Assembly: GCA_034509755.1 (NCBI GenBank)
Contig: CM067557.1
Location: forward strand, 40,358,001-40,422,000
Source: Anisodus tanguticus
Taxonomy: Eukaryota; Streptophyta; Magnoliopsida; Solanales; Solanaceae
DNA: 64,000 nucleotides
Reading direction: 5' to 3'
Shown here: positions 1-12,431 of the stretch, in pieces
Layout of the letters: each line of letters starts with the position of its first letter
How positions within the stretch are numbered: the first letter of the stretch is position 1
The notes under the pieces: model-generated
What the model was told of the DNA's origin: nothing
What the model saw: the letters and a program-made list of their open reading frames with translations, nothing else
The model's database searches: none
Program-made: the position numbers and the translations under genes

Positions 1-134
1 AGAACTTTACTCACCAGCATCTCTTTATGTTGTCATGTTGATAATTATTCTTTTCCTGATTTTCCTTTTAACCATCTTTCTTTTTCATTATAATTTTGTT
101 CATTTATCTAAAGTAGTATTGTGACTTTAAACAG

Positions 135-3100
135 CCTTACTTTGTTGCTGAGGCTACAATGCCTGGGAAGAATGGGTTTGACCTTAATGGTGCATCTCAA
201 TCCTTCAACACATTGGCCGAGTACTTGTTTGGTAAGGTAGTTGAAGGTACTTATAGAGAGTCAACCGTATTACCTCCAACCACATTGTAATGGTGATCTT
301 CTTTGGCTTTGCCCAATTTCTTGGTGATTCCCAGAACACGAAGAAGGAGAGTATGGCGATGACAACACCTGTAATTACTCGTAGAACTCAATCTGATGGG
401 GAGAGGGTGGAAATGACTACTCCAATGATAACTAAAAGGGTAAAACTCTTCTACTGGTCATTCCTTTTTCTCTTTTAGTACTTTGCAGCTGGTGAAAATG
501 GTTTGGCTACTCTATTGCGCACGTGTTTTTGCTTGACTCTTTTCATTGCAATCTTTTTCCATTTCTCGAGAGGTTATGACTGGTAAAGAGTCATATTCTT
601 CTCCTTGGGTTATGAAATAATCAAGTCATATTGAATTTTTCTGGGGAAATTGGAGATACTCTGGAAGAGGACAACTAACATGGAAGTTGATGACATGGTG
701 TTACTCAAAATATTTAACTGATAATATATTGAAGTTTCGAGTCACTACATAACTTGGGAAATGGTAAGTGAAGAACTACTCTAAAGTTACCACATATAGC
801 CAAATGGAAATGCTGAATTTTACTGATTTTATTGAAAGCAAACATTATCTAGTTACCTAATTCACAAGGAAAAAACACATTTACGTTCTTGATCTGGATT
901 TGATAAAGATGACATGTATTTTAGATGGGATTTGAGGTTCTTTCAATTGTGTGCTAGGCCTATACGCCAGAGCATGTACACATGATGATATGAAATGTAA
1001 ACATTGTAGCTGCTTATTGTTTGAACCTGTAGTATTGTCTGATGGTATTGCAAATCCATATCTGGGAGAATGGGAAACTATTAAATTCCACATTTTGATT
1101 ATGTTGCATGTATCCTTCATTTGCCTAGCCATACCTGTGCCAAATGGGCGTGACATGGGTGTGGTTACTTCTTTCCAATTTTTCAAAGTACACTAATAAT
1201 ATAGAAAAGAGAACTGCAAACAGAAAAAGCTGTGTGAACCCCTATCAGATGCTTGTACAGTGTACACACTACACACACACACGATATATGTTGAAAGTCT
1301 AAACTTGGTATTCAAAACTGAATACATGAATATGTCTATATTCATGTTCAAAGAAAGCTGCTAGGTGTGTATGAAGTTTCTATGCTTGACTAGGTGTGTA
1401 TGTTTGATTAATGTTCAAATATAGTTGCTAGGTGTGTACGTTAGACTAGTATTATACCATAATAAATGTAGTATGATTTTGTAGGCCTATATAAGGGGCA
1501 TTAATATGTATGCTTTATTATCTCATTTTATCCCATCCATTCCAATATTAATAGCAAAGCAGATTCTTCCCTCTGTTTTTTTCTCTTATATCTCCCATAT
1601 AAATCTTGTATGTTTCTAACAAGTGGTATCAGAAACTACCGATTCGAAATTGTAATTTAACTAACCATGTCTGTAAATGGTTCGATTAATTTACAACTTC
1701 CAAATCACTCGGGGAAAATTACAATAGTTGGTCTGTCCAATTAAAAGTATTTTTTCGGTCCCAATATTTATAGAATTTGGTGGAGACAAGCTACACCGAA
1801 GTAGCTGACTCAAAAGAATTTGAGGCATTAAAAAAAGAGGAGAAAGATTTGTTGGTGGATACTCTAAAGAAGGATCAAAACGCCTTATATGCACTTTTTC
1901 AATTCATAGATGAGACGGTGTTTGAAAAAATATCAATGCAGAAATGGCTCACGAGGCGTGGGATATTTTGCAAAAATCCTACAAAGGTGATGAGCGGGTG
2001 AAGCCACTACAACTACAAACATTGAGGCGAGATTTTGAAACTCTCTCAATGAATGACTCGAATCAATCTCGACATATTTTGATCGCATCCATACCGTTGT
2101 TAACCAAATGGCGTTGAATGGTGAAAAACTCGAAGATCAAAGAATAGTCAAAAAAATATTACGGTCTTTGATCGTAAAATTTGACTATATTGTAGCAGCA
2201 ATTGAAGAGAGCTAGATACCTCAAAAATAACTATTGAATAGTTATTGGGTAAATTGTGTTCGCACGAACAAAGGATTAACCAAAAATCCATTGACTCTAG
2301 CACGGAGCAGGCGTTGCAGAGTAGATTTGTTCGAACAAATCGTGGGGGACGTGGTGCACATGGGAGACGCGGCGGAGGACGCGATCGAGGTGTAGGTAGA
2401 AATATTAATTTCTCAAACAATGAAATTAGTAATTCTAGAAATGATGGAAATAACAGAGAAACACGTGACAAATCGCATGTCAAGTGTCATCATTGCAAAC
2501 GGTTCGGACATTACAAATATGAATGTCGGAGCCAGCTAACGAGTGAGCCAAGTGAGAAGACAAATTTTACTAATGATGAAGGAAACATGATTGTGGCCTG
2601 TAACAACACTGAACCGGATGACGCACGTACGAACATATGGTATTTGGATACTGGATGCAACAACCATGAGTGAGAGAATTCTCTCAGCTTGACGAATCGG
2701 TACATGGAGATATCAGTTTTGGAAACAAGTCCAAAGTTCCTGTGATGGGAAGAGGTAACATTAAAATTCGGTCTAAAGACGGAACCGATGTTACTATTGC
2801 AGATGTTTATTTTGTGCCTAGTCTTTTCTGGAATTTGTTTTTTATTAGACAACTTTTAGAAAAGGGACACTAAATATTCATAAAGATTGTGTTTGCACGA
2901 TCCAAAGCAAATCCAATTGTACCATTGCAAAGGTACAAATGACGAAGAATCAGATGTTTTATCTAATTCTTCAACCGGAAAGCTAAATGAGTTTTCAAGC
3001 GATGGCAAAAAATACAGACGGTTATGGCATCTTCGATTTGGCCATCTAAATTTTCGAGGCTTGAAGTTGATGCAGAAAAAAATCGACCATGCGAAGGGTG

Positions 3101-6100
3101 TCTTCTCTGAAAACAACATCGAAATCCTTTTCCAATTGGAAAAATACCGAAAGCCAAACAACAGTTGGAACTAGTTCATAAAGACGTTTGTGGATCAATT
3201 GAAGTCAAATCCCTTGGTGAAAAGAGGTACATGTTACTCTTTGTTGATGATTTTTCAAGAAAAAGTGGGTTTATTTTCTGAAGGAAAAATTTGAGGCATT
3301 TGGAAAATTCAAGGAATTTAAAGTAATTGTTGAAAAACAAAGTGACTTTAAATTAAAAACTTTGAGATCGGATAGAGGAGGAGAATTTATCTCTAATGAA
3401 TTCAATGAGTTGGTATTAAATGCCAGTTGACTGCAAGGAATCACCTCAGCAAAATGGTATAGCCGAGAAAAAATAGAACTATTTTTGAAATGGCTCGTAA
3501 CATGTTGAAGGCCAAAAATATGCCAAAACATTTTTGGGCCGAAGTAGTTGCTTGTGCTATATATCTGATGAATAGATGTCCAACTAAGAGCGTTTTAGGA
3601 AGAACACCACATGAAACATGGAGCGGTAACAAACTGGATGTATCAAAGTTGCGAGTATTTGGGTGTATTGCATATCCCAAAATACCGGATCAACGAAGAA
3701 AGAAACTAGATGATAAAAGTCAAAGGTATCTTTCTTGGCTACAGTGATGTTACAAAGGGCTATAAGCTTTACAATCCAACCACATGTGAGGTGATTGTGA
3801 GTAGAGATGTCCAATTCATCGAGGATGAATCGTAAACATGGGATAACTCAGCAGAGAAACCAAAAGGCGTCGTTATCGAAGACGACACGGAAATTGAAGA
3901 TCAAGGTGATAATTTGACACCTATTGATCCATTATCTCCATTAACATCATTATCATCTCCATCACCAACATCAGTAGGACGTTTGAGATGAACACATTTG
4001 ATGCCTACACGCTTGAAGGATTATGTGGTTACACCAGACAATGATGAATATGATGAATTTACTAATGAAACTATAGTAAATTTTTGTCTATTCATTGATT
4101 GTGACCCCATATCATATGAAGAAGCTCAAATGATGAACTATGGATTCTAGCGATGAATGAGGAGATTCATTCAATGGAAAAATTGATACTTGGGAGCTAA
4201 CTTCTTTATCGGTAGGTAAAAAGTCAATCGGTGTAAAATGGTTGTACAAGACGAAGTACAAACCCGACGGTTAGGTGGACCGTTACAAAGCAAGAATGGT
4301 AGTCAAAGGCTACAGTCAAAAGTCAGAAATTGACTATTTTGAAGTATTTGCACCAGTAGCTCGGATGGATACGATCCGAATGACAATAGCTCTCGCAGCT
4401 CAAAATAGGTGGAAGATTCACCAAATGGATGTCAAGTCCGCGTTTCTCAATGGCGTACTTGAGGAGGAGGTGTATGTTGATCAACCACCGGGTTTTGTTA
4501 AAAAGGATGTAGAAATCAAAGTGTACAGATTGAAGAAGGCATTATACGGGTTGAAACAAGCACCACGAGCTTGGTACACACGAATCGACACTTATATGAT
4601 CGAGGTTGGATTTCAAAAATGCCCTCACGAACATACCTTTTATCTCAAGTCAAAGACTAATGGTGATATAATGAGTGTATGCCTTTATGTCGATGACTTG
4701 ATATTTACAGGAAACAACGTTGCAATGTTTACTGAATTTAGGGAGACAATGACTCGCTAATTTGAAATGACATACATGGGGTTGATGTCTTATTTCTTAG
4801 GCATCGAAGTGCAACAACGTGAGGATGACATAATTATTTCGCAATAGAAATATGTCGATGACATATTAAAGAAGTTCCAAATGGACTATGTTAATACACT
4901 CCAATGGATGAACGTTTGGAACTCAATAAAGAAGGAAGAGGTGAATTGGTGAACCCCACTTATTTAAAAGTATTGTTGGAAGCTTGCGATACTTGACTTC
5001 AACTAGACCAGATATAGTTTATAGCGTGGGGTTAGTAAGTCGATCCATGGAGACACCTCGGCAATCACATCTACAAGCAGAAGCGAATCTTACGATACGT
5101 TAGCGATACTCGAGATCATGGTATTTTCTACACTTATTCTGACAATTTCAGTCTAGTGGGATATACAAATAGTGATTGGGCTGGTGATGTTGAAACTCGG
5201 AAAAGCACTTCCGGATATGTGTTCTATCTTGGAGAAGGAGTATTCTCGTGGTTTTCAAAGAATCAACAAGTTGTTGCATTGTCCACGACAAAAGCATAAT
5301 ATATGATAGCAACATCACATCACCACATGTCAAGCTATATGGTTGCGTTGTATGCTCGACGAGTTACAATACAAGCACGGAGGACCGACTAAGATTTTCT
5401 GTGATAATGAATCAGCAATCACACTTGCTAATAATCCGGTCTTTCATGGAAGGAGTAAACATATTGATATCAAATATCATTATATTCGAGAGCTGGTAAA
5501 AGATGAAGAAATTATTCTTGAATTTTGTAGATCTGAAGACCAAGCTGCGGATATCTTTACCAAGCCATTGAAGACCGATGTATTTGAGAAAATGAAGTTG
5601 ATTCTCGGAGTTATCAGTTCCAAGTTTAAGGAAGGTTGTTGAAAGTCTAAACTTAGTTGTCAAAACTGAATACATGAATATGTCTATATTCATGTTCAAA
5701 GAAAACTGCTAGGTGTGTATGAAGTCTGTATACTTGACTAGGTGTGTATGAGGTGTGTATGTTTGATTAGTAATGTTCAAATATAATTGCTAGGTGTGTA
5801 CGTTAGACTAGTATCATACCATAATAAATGTAGTATGATTTTGTAAGCCTATATAAGGGGCATTAATATGTATGTTTTATTATCTCATTTTATCCAATCC
5901 ATTCCAATATTAATAGCAAAGCAGATTCTTCCCTCTCTGTTTTTTCTCTCTTATATCTCCCCATATAAATCTTGTGTTCTAACAATATATGCGTATAGGC
6001 TAGTCCATGGAATGCAGATGTCTAATCTTAGTTCCAGGACAAGTTTAGACTGGAATAACAGTCAGAGAGAACTATCTACACATTACAAAGATTATATGTC

Positions 6101-7078
6101 TGAATAAATATACGCCCCTAATCTTCGATACGAACGATAAGGCACTAGTAATTCATAAATAGCTATCTTATAACATTTTGTAACATAAAAAACCAATAGT
6201 ATGTGTCTGTGAAAATGGACACTCCAATATTGTGTATATAGTTGTTATATTTATTTCCTGCTCTATTATTTTCACAAAAATTACACCCACTGGAATCTCA
6301 TTAAGAATTTCATTAGGTGGAAGATCAGGGAAAGTGGAGAATGTCCTTTGTCATGCCCTCAAAATATGGTTCGGACTTGCCACTACCAAAGGATTCCTCC
6401 GTAACTATCAATGAGGTGCCTAGGAAAATTGTGGCAGTTGTTGCTTTTTCAGGTTTGTGACTTCAGATTTTAGCATGTCAATACAAAGTTCTGGATGGAT
6501 TCGTAAGTTCTCTAGAAATTATATATCCGAGTATTCAGAAACCTGGTTCTGTCTCATTGGTCTATAGGAGTGGATCTTGGTAAAGTTTACTTAGTCCTTC
6601 ATTGATAGCTTCACTTATTATGAGACAAGAGAAACTTACACGTAGTTGTACTTCCGTCTCTTTCTTTTAAATGTCATATAAGCCTGCTGTGACAAATAGC
6701 AATGTTCAATTCAGAGTTCAAAAGAAAAACATTTAAGAATTCTATTTTTCAAGTTTAATCCTAACTTAGCTAGCCTTCTCTCGTTCGATTTCGAGGAAGG
6801 TTTTGTGAATGATGAAGAAGTTAAAGCCCGAGAATCAAGACTTCGAACTGCACTAAAGGGAGATGCAGAGTTTCAGGTAAAAGACGGTGCCTTGGTAGAA
6901 GTTGCACAGGTATTTGCAGAACCATTTCAATAATACCTGTAATATCTCCTGGAGAACAGATTTTGGCCTAATGTAAATGTATTTGTTATACTTCTACTTG
7001 CAGTATAATCCACCATTTACTCTTCCGTTCACACGTCGGAATGAAATTAGCCTGGAAGTTGAAAGGAAACATGAATAG
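135..7078 (+). CDS. SOUL haem-binding family protein, 3' part (five exons)
   Basis: Exons 135-236, 335-439, 6317-6452, 6800-6909 and 7004-7078 join in frame with GT-AG borders and give about 175 residues ending at TAG 7076-7078; the 5' part lies before the window. Seen: PYFVAEATMPGKNGF, then two TTPxIT motifs (TTPVITRR, TTPMITKR), MSFVMPSKYG, VPRKIVAVVAFSG, and the C-terminal YNPPFTLPFTRRNE. These match what I know of plant SOUL/HBP proteins, small tetrapyrrole-binding proteins often found in plastids or plastoglobules. The acceptor at 6317 was chosen because it adds VEDQ and keeps phase 0 after TTPMITKR. The 439-6317 intron holds a complete Copia element in the same orientation; without it the intron would be about 1.2 kb. 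All five exons are open, so the gene looks functional if this intron is spliced. Localisation is inferred from the family. Confidence 0.9.
1289..1621 (+). repeat. 5' LTR of Copia-A
   Basis: 333 bp, TG...CA, with TATATAAGG at about 1489 and the host duplication ATATA immediately upstream. Contains direct CTAGGTGTGTA(T/C)G repeats. Confidence 0.93.
1666..5640 (+). pseudogene. Copia-A gag-pol polyprotein remnant
   Basis: Reading starts near ATG 1666 (MSVNGSINLQ) and passes through several frames. A complete CCHC zinc knuckle, CHHCKRFGHYKYEC, lies at 2485-2526; a protease-like LDTG lies at about 2645-2656; the integrase N-terminal H..H region (LWHLRFGHLN) follows at about 3020. Reverse transcriptase at 4275-4760 has QMDVKSAFLNG, LYGLKQAPRAWY and the YVDD active-site box. 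RNase H at 5150-5600 has NSDWAGD, TRKSTSGY and the C-terminal IFTKPL. In-frame stops and frameshifts (for example near 1770, 2000, 2672, 3170 and 4275) split the frame, so no full polyprotein can be made. Confidence 0.88.
5637..5984 (+). repeat. 3' LTR of Copia-A
   Basis: 348 bp, TG...CA, followed by the ATATA duplication at 5985-5989. It is about 15 bp longer than the 5' LTR, largely from an expanded AGGTGTGTATG motif. Confidence 0.93.
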
Positions 7079-7448
7079 CTACTCAGTGTGCAGTATGTTC
7101 CAGATAAATCCGTGCACTTATGTATAGAACCAGTGAAGCAAAACTTCACCAGTATTCATTCAAGTCATATATGGTGTAAATATATTGTAATATACTTTGT
7201 ATATATACATGTCAGGCGATTGCTTGACCTTTTGCCACAAGGTTATGTACATGCACAGAAATGTACAGGTCCCTCATTGCTTCTACTCTGAAATAATAAG
7301 ACACTTTATCTTTTGTACTGTTCTCAATCCTTCATTTGAATGCCATATTATTGGGCAGCATATCTTGGGTAATATTATTCATTTCCTGGAAGCTGATCTA
7401 TGTTTGAATTCTTTATAATATGGTTGTCCTGAGATACTGTTGAAATTT

Positions 7449-7567
7449 ATGTTGCTCGTATTCTTCAAAAAAAATGTCGGATTGTGTGTTGGATCCTGTG
7501 AAATCTATGCATTTAAGGATCCGACATGAGTGTGTGAACATTTTTGGAGGGTCCAAGTAACGTAGGT
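7449..7567. mobile_element. Small foldback MITE, 'TTGCTCG' family
   Basis: Begins GTTGCTCGTATTCTTC and ends GGGTCCAAGTAAC, with imperfect terminal inversion. The centre carries an inverted ATCCTGTGAAATC/GGATCCGACATG region. Related sequence occurs at 26428-26500 and 42068-42183. No coding capacity. Confidence 0.5.
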
Positions 7568-8442
7568 TGAAATGTGAGGAGTTGTATGTTTTCTGCACCC
7601 TCGGGACATGGATTATTCTGAGTACTCCTCGCTACTTTGTCTCAACTTTCTTATCAAGCTTGAAGATTCCTTTCCTTTTAGCTTCTATGTTACATGCTAC
7701 ATCATGACAATGCAACAACAATTTGGCATCAATCTCAATCAAGTTAGGATCGGCATATGAATCCTCAATATTCATTACTCTATGTGGATATATTCATTCC
7801 AATACTGCCCATATTTTGCGATGATTCATCATGAATTGACTAGTTTTAAATCCTCCTCCTTTGTCATAGTTTGAGAAGCAAGCATAGACATAGTTTACAG
7901 TAATCTAACTTCCTTTCCAATATCATATTTCTCATGGTTATTCTACCACTCGAGACTCCATGCATTGGCTGTTGATTTCGTCTCACTTCTAACATCTATT
8001 TTTTTTTTGAAAAATACAATTTATTATTAGTGGACACTTTTCATATGACACTTCAATCATGTTCTTATTGTTATAAGCGTGAATATATGCACAAGGGAAA
8101 ATATATCTATAAAATTAATTTAGCCTTTAAATGTGGTGAAACCATCATTAGGAGCTCTCCATCATGATGAAAGGTGTTACATAAGGGGCAGTGGGAGCTG
8201 CTCTAGTAACCGTTAATCCATTAATTTATGTCCAAATTTACCAGTTAGTATTAGGTACCTAACAATAAGCTGTGCGGTCTAGATAACAGGAGCAAAGCAG
8301 GAAAAATGCATGATATTAGCTACCGCTACCTAACTATAGGCTGAGTGGTCCAATTAACAGGAAAAGGAAAATTCCACTGACACGTGAATTTATTTTTACT
8401 TATAAGATCTTTTTTTTTTATAGCCATGAGGTATTTGAAATT

Positions 8443-8555
8443 TATTACTCTCTTAGTTCCAATTTAAGTGACATCATTTGACTTGACACGTAATTTAAGA
8501 AAAAAATGATGACTTGAAATGTGTGATCTAAGGCGATAGATCATCTCATAAATTT
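8443..8555. repeat. Decayed Stowaway-type MITE fragment
   Basis: ACTCTCTTAGTTCCAATTTA then GTGACATCATTTGACTTGACACG resembles the left ends of the elements at 25258, 34551 and 62949. No matching right terminus was found. Confidence 0.4.
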
Positions 8556-9532
8556 AAATATATTGATAAACCATTGAGGAACAACTAGTCAATCTTACCC
8601 ATTAACCTATGGCTGCTGCCAATCCACTCAGTTTACCTATTCTTCTTCCCTTGCTTTTCCCATAGTCTAAGGGCACCTAATACATGAGCATGATTTTGCT
8701 CCATCCTTGCACATAATAGGGAAATACATATTTGCCCTTTTCATTTGTCTCAAAATATTATTCTTACACACTTAAACTTTGTAGGCTGGCCTGCAATCCG
8801 AACCGAGGACAGGTTTTTAGGGTTAGCTCACCCTGTGAGGTCGCGATATATCCTTTGTTCTGGTCTTTTCAGCAGATGTATCACCCTAGACATAATGGGC
8901 ATAATGACTCAACATCATCCTCACCAAGGTTATCATTGGCAGTATAAACAGCATGTTCAGGATTCCAAACTCAACAATAGAAACTAAACATGATGGTTGC
9001 ACTCGTTGTGGGACTTAAATAAACACCTTACGCTACGTCCTCTTTTCTCCAATTCTTTTTCGGGGTAGATCTAATATCCCCTCAGGTGCTAAGGTGACAA
9101 AGAATGTATTTATTCACTCATATATGGTGCCGTAAAACACACAAAAACTATCTTCATGTGACCATGCCCTACAAGAATTCCTTCTAGTCGTTCACATTAG
9201 CAGTGTTAAGATAAGTAACAAAGCGCTTAATTAAGAAAAAATAGCAAGAAACAAAATAGATTAAAATCTCTAACTGCTCAGTTCATAGCCTTCATATAAC
9301 TTGATTGCTATAAGCAAAGGAGAAATTAGAGTTGATATATTGAAGAAGATTGACTACCAATTCTGTCAAGTGTCACTTGAACTAAGAAACGAAGTACTCC
9401 TGTATCCTTCAATATAGTACCTGTTTTCTTGGTACCTCTCTGGGTTTTTGCATCTTACTATAGTTGACTATATAGTAATGTTACAATTTTACAATATGAG
9501 AAAGTAAAATTCAAAGAAGACTAATTAATAAG

Positions 9533-9919
9533 CTAGTCCAATTCCGGTATACTATCTAGAACAGGCTTCCATCCTATACAATCATTGTCATTATCAGTGA
9601 AAGAACTATTAATCTCACTAATAATAGAGCTTTGTTCTTTCTTAAGAGGAAATTGTACCATGCCATCATCAACTGTTAATCCTCCTTCACTTAAAAGAAC
9701 TTGCAACTCTTGCTTACTGATAACAACCTTAATTCTTACAACCTCTGAACTACCTTTGCTACTTTCCTTAACTACTTCATCTGCAAACCTCACCTTTTTT
9801 ACATGTTTTGTTTGTGGCTCTGGTAAAAGAGGTGATACTTCATGATGGACCTTCATTGGAGCTTTATATTCAAGGACCTTCTTCTTATCATTTTGCAAAA
9901 GTACTATGCAATTTCCCAT
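9533..9919 (-). CDS. PADRE (DUF4228) domain protein
   Basis: Intron-less frame of about 128 residues, read from the minus strand. It starts MGNC, the N-myristoylation-compatible start usual in this plant family. KVLEYKAPMKVHHEVS follows, then a basic KHVKKVRFADEVV block, VVRIKVVISKQELQVLLSEGG, and an acidic tail DNDCIGWKPVLDSIPE. The frame extends upstream to an ATG at 10018, but a TATAAAAAG box lies at 10034-10026, only about 10 bases before that ATG, so transcription should begin between the two and the MGNC codon at 9919-9917 is preferred. PADRE proteins are plant-specific and often respond to pathogens and abiotic stress; biochemical function is unknown. Confidence 0.83.
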   Translation of the reverse strand: MGNCIVLLQNDKKKVLEYKAPMKVHHEVSPLLPEPQTKHVKKVRFADEVVKESSKGSSEVVRIKVVISKQELQVLLSEGGLTVDDGMVQFPLKKEQSSIISEINSSFTDNDNDCIGWKPVLDSIPELD

Positions 9920-10025
9920 TGTTGTATTGCTATATGTTGTGTTGCTATAAGGAATTAGGGACTTGAGGAGTTTAGGTACAAGTTGAGTTTTTTGAGTAAG
10001 TTTGTTTAGATCACACACTAGTGTT

Positions 10026-10034
10026 CTTTTTATA
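10026..10034 (-). promoter_or_regulatory. TATA box of the PADRE gene
   Basis: TATAAAAAG on the minus strand, about 110 bases before the MGNC start codon. Expected transcription start is near 10000. Confidence 0.6.
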
Positions 10035-10109
10035 AGGAAAAAAGGTGTGAGAAAGCCTGGCCCCTAGGATTTCTCAATATCTTGAACATGATTTAACTGT
10101 AATTTGTGT

Positions 10110-10338
10110 ATGTCAATTTATGTGGTACTGTTTGACTGAGCACACGTAATTTAAGAAATGAGAAAGACTTTTCCACTTGTAGTCTGAAATAAGTCAGAGA
10201 TATTTGTTTTACTATTAATTATCTCATTAAGGATAAAATAAAAAAGTTAAATTAAATTATTTCAAAATATAAAAATATCATATTTTTATATTTTGAAATT
10301 TAAAAAAAAATATACCACATAAAATGTGATAGGGAGTA
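10110..10338. mobile_element. Stowaway-like MITE, degraded
   Basis: Left part GTCAATTTATGTGGTACTG and right part ACCACATAAAATGTGATAGGGAGTA are inverted relative to each other. The interior contains a perfect AT-rich palindrome (AAATATAAAAATAT...ATATTTTTATATTT near 10262-10300). Outer termini have diverged from CTCCCTCCGTC. Confidence 0.5.
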
Positions 10339-11351
10339 TTTAGTACCAATAATATATATAAGGATATTTGTCATCAATAGTATTTTAACATGTTGTAACA
10401 GGTAGACAGTTATTTTTTTGTGTTACTAATATCAGTTTCTGTATACTGTTACTCGTAGTGATCTTTTAAGTACTTGATTGTGTAATTTTTTTAATTGACA
10501 CTATTAATTATAGAAGTTAAAATTTTAGTGGAAAACCTATTAGCACTTTGGACCCCACCTTGTTGATTTTTGTTTTACTTGTTCAATTGAGGGGGCCATC
10601 ATCATGATTCCTCTGAAATTCTATGTTCATACCTTTCTGATATACAATCCACTAAGTGAGAGATGCAGGCCTGCTTATTTTCTTGTTTTGACCAAGTAAA
10701 CATAAACGTGTTACTATATCAATACTCGTTAATGATAAAATGATTATCAGAAAACTAACTAAAATAAAGTATATTAACACTAACTGTTTTACTTGCTAGT
10801 AGTAGTAAACTTTTTTCTCTATAGGTTTCCTGTTGAGATAATGGCTGCTGGTACTGTGGCAAATTCTCAGTAACACTATTTTTACGGTGAAAGATGATGA
10901 GTTAAAGGATTAAAATAGGACCACTAAAGTAACTTCAGTGGTGATTTTTTTCATTTCGTTTAGATCCCGCAATTTTAGTGGAGGCAAAAATATTAATAGG
11001 TGATTTTAATTCTTTTGTTCAAATTTGATGAATAGAATTATTTAATACTTATGCTGATAGAAGATATATAGCAAGTATAATCATAAAATTAGTTGAGGTG
11101 TATCAAACTAGCTCGACATCTCTATTAAAAAAGATAAAAGAATAGGTTCACTAAAGCAAGATTTAAGTGATTTGACTAAAATGCAAAGGAAATAATGGTA
11201 CTCTAAGTTTGACTCCTCTTTAGTGCACCTTGTTTGTTTCTTTTTGGCAGCAATATGTCTTTCTGACTCTTATTTCCTAAACGAGGTCGGCTGGACGTCC
11301 AAAAACATCATCGCATTTCTAATTTTCTATAAAAAAAAAATCTGATAAAGT

Positions 11352-11515
11352 TGTTGTCATATGATCAGGAAGTAATGTGTTCAAGCAGTGGAAACATCCT
11401 CCGGCAGAAATGCAAGATAAAGCTACGTACAATAGACTCTTATGGTCCGATCCTTTTCCGAATTCCGCGCATAGCGGGAACCTAATGCACCGGACTGATC
11501 CTTTTTAATATTACT
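11352..11515 (+). mobile_element. SINE fragment (SolS-like)
   Basis: A pol III B-box-like GTGTTCAAGC is followed by GGCAGAAATGCAAGATAAAGC, ACGTACAATAGACTC and CCGCGCATAGCGGGA, an order I recognise from abundant Solanaceae SINEs. Truncated or diverged at the 5' end. No coding sequence. Confidence 0.5.
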
Positions 11516-12431
11516 TTGTATGAGTGAAATCTTTGGGAATGTGTAATTGATGTTTATTTTTCCTTTTCGTCTTCTTTGTATTTGATATTACGAAAAGCCC
11601 ACCTTATACATATATTTTCAATAGGGAGAAGGGGAACAATTAAAGGAATAGAACTTGACATATTATAAAGTTAGTAACTGGTAGACCCAAAATTAGAGGG
11701 CGTAAGGGGTTCATATAATGAAAAATTATCGTATGTATAAGGTCATTTTTTAAAATATAATAATATAAAATATATGAACTGCTTAGTAAATATTCTGCCT
11801 CCGATGCAAACAAGTCCTACACCTTGATCAAGGCATAAAATTTCAGCAGGACAAGTGTAAGATCAGATATGGCCTTCTCCTTTTTGGTTAGCACTCAACC
11901 ATCATATTTATGTAGCAAATTCGTTTTTTTCGACCCTATGATAATCTAGACCATTTGACCAGCCTTCAGGATCTAGGATCCTTGTGCGATTTCACATTTC
12001 ATGTCAAAAGTGCCATTTATATTAAATGATCCTATGCTTCAAAACATTAGATGCATATAGTTATTAATATTAAGAGACGGTACCACAAACCATGTTCGTT
12101 TTTAGAAAGTTTGGAGGTTCATGTATGGCCCTCTTGCCTCCTTAGCCATATACTCTAAACTAACTTAACCACTAACGATCATAGAATTAATTAACTTTAG
12201 AAGCTTCAATATACGAACGCTTATTCATTGTTCAACCCTAACCAAAAGTCTTCTACACGAGAAAACATTCTCATTAACTAATCAATCCGAAGAAAATAAG
12301 ATTGTTAAGTAGTGTGAGGATGCATGCTTTCATCTTAATTATTCTCCGAAACAAGAAGGCCATTCTTGCTTATCGATAATTCTATGGCCCAAAATATATG
12401 AAAAGCTAAAAGCTACATTTAGTGTACTATG

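Larger units (their letters stand above)
1289..5984 (+). mobile_element. Copia-A: LTR retrotransposon inside the SOUL intron
   Basis: Two LTRs, 1289-1621 and 5637-5984, both start TGTTGAAAGTCT and end CTAACA. They are flanked by a perfect 5-bp target duplication ATATA (1284-1288 and 5985-5989). A primer-binding site TGGTATCAGAAAC begins at 1624, and a purine-rich stretch precedes 5637. Each LTR contains a TATATAAGGGGC TATA box (about 1489 and 5850). The LTRs differ mainly by point changes and by an extra copy of an AGGTGTGTATG-type repeat in the 3' LTR near 5740-5760. Domain order gag-PR-IN-RT-RH identifies the Copia superfamily. The element is in the sense orientation of the host gene, so it carries promoter and polyadenylation signals within a transcribed intron. 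Confidence 0.93.
7079..9532. other. Intergenic region
   Basis: SOUL 3' flank and AT-rich DNA. It holds a short foldback MITE at 7449-7567 and a decayed Stowaway-type fragment near 8443-8555. No open frame here has recognisable protein content. Confidence 0.6.
10035..12431. other. Intergenic region upstream of the PADRE gene
   Basis: AT-rich. Contains a Stowaway-like MITE at about 10110-10338 and a SINE fragment at about 11352-11515. No supported gene. Confidence 0.6.

Noticed and set aside
9920..10018. 33-residue N-terminal extension of the PADRE protein
   Set aside because: The TATA box lies about 10 bp before the upstream ATG, so that ATG should not be transcribed.
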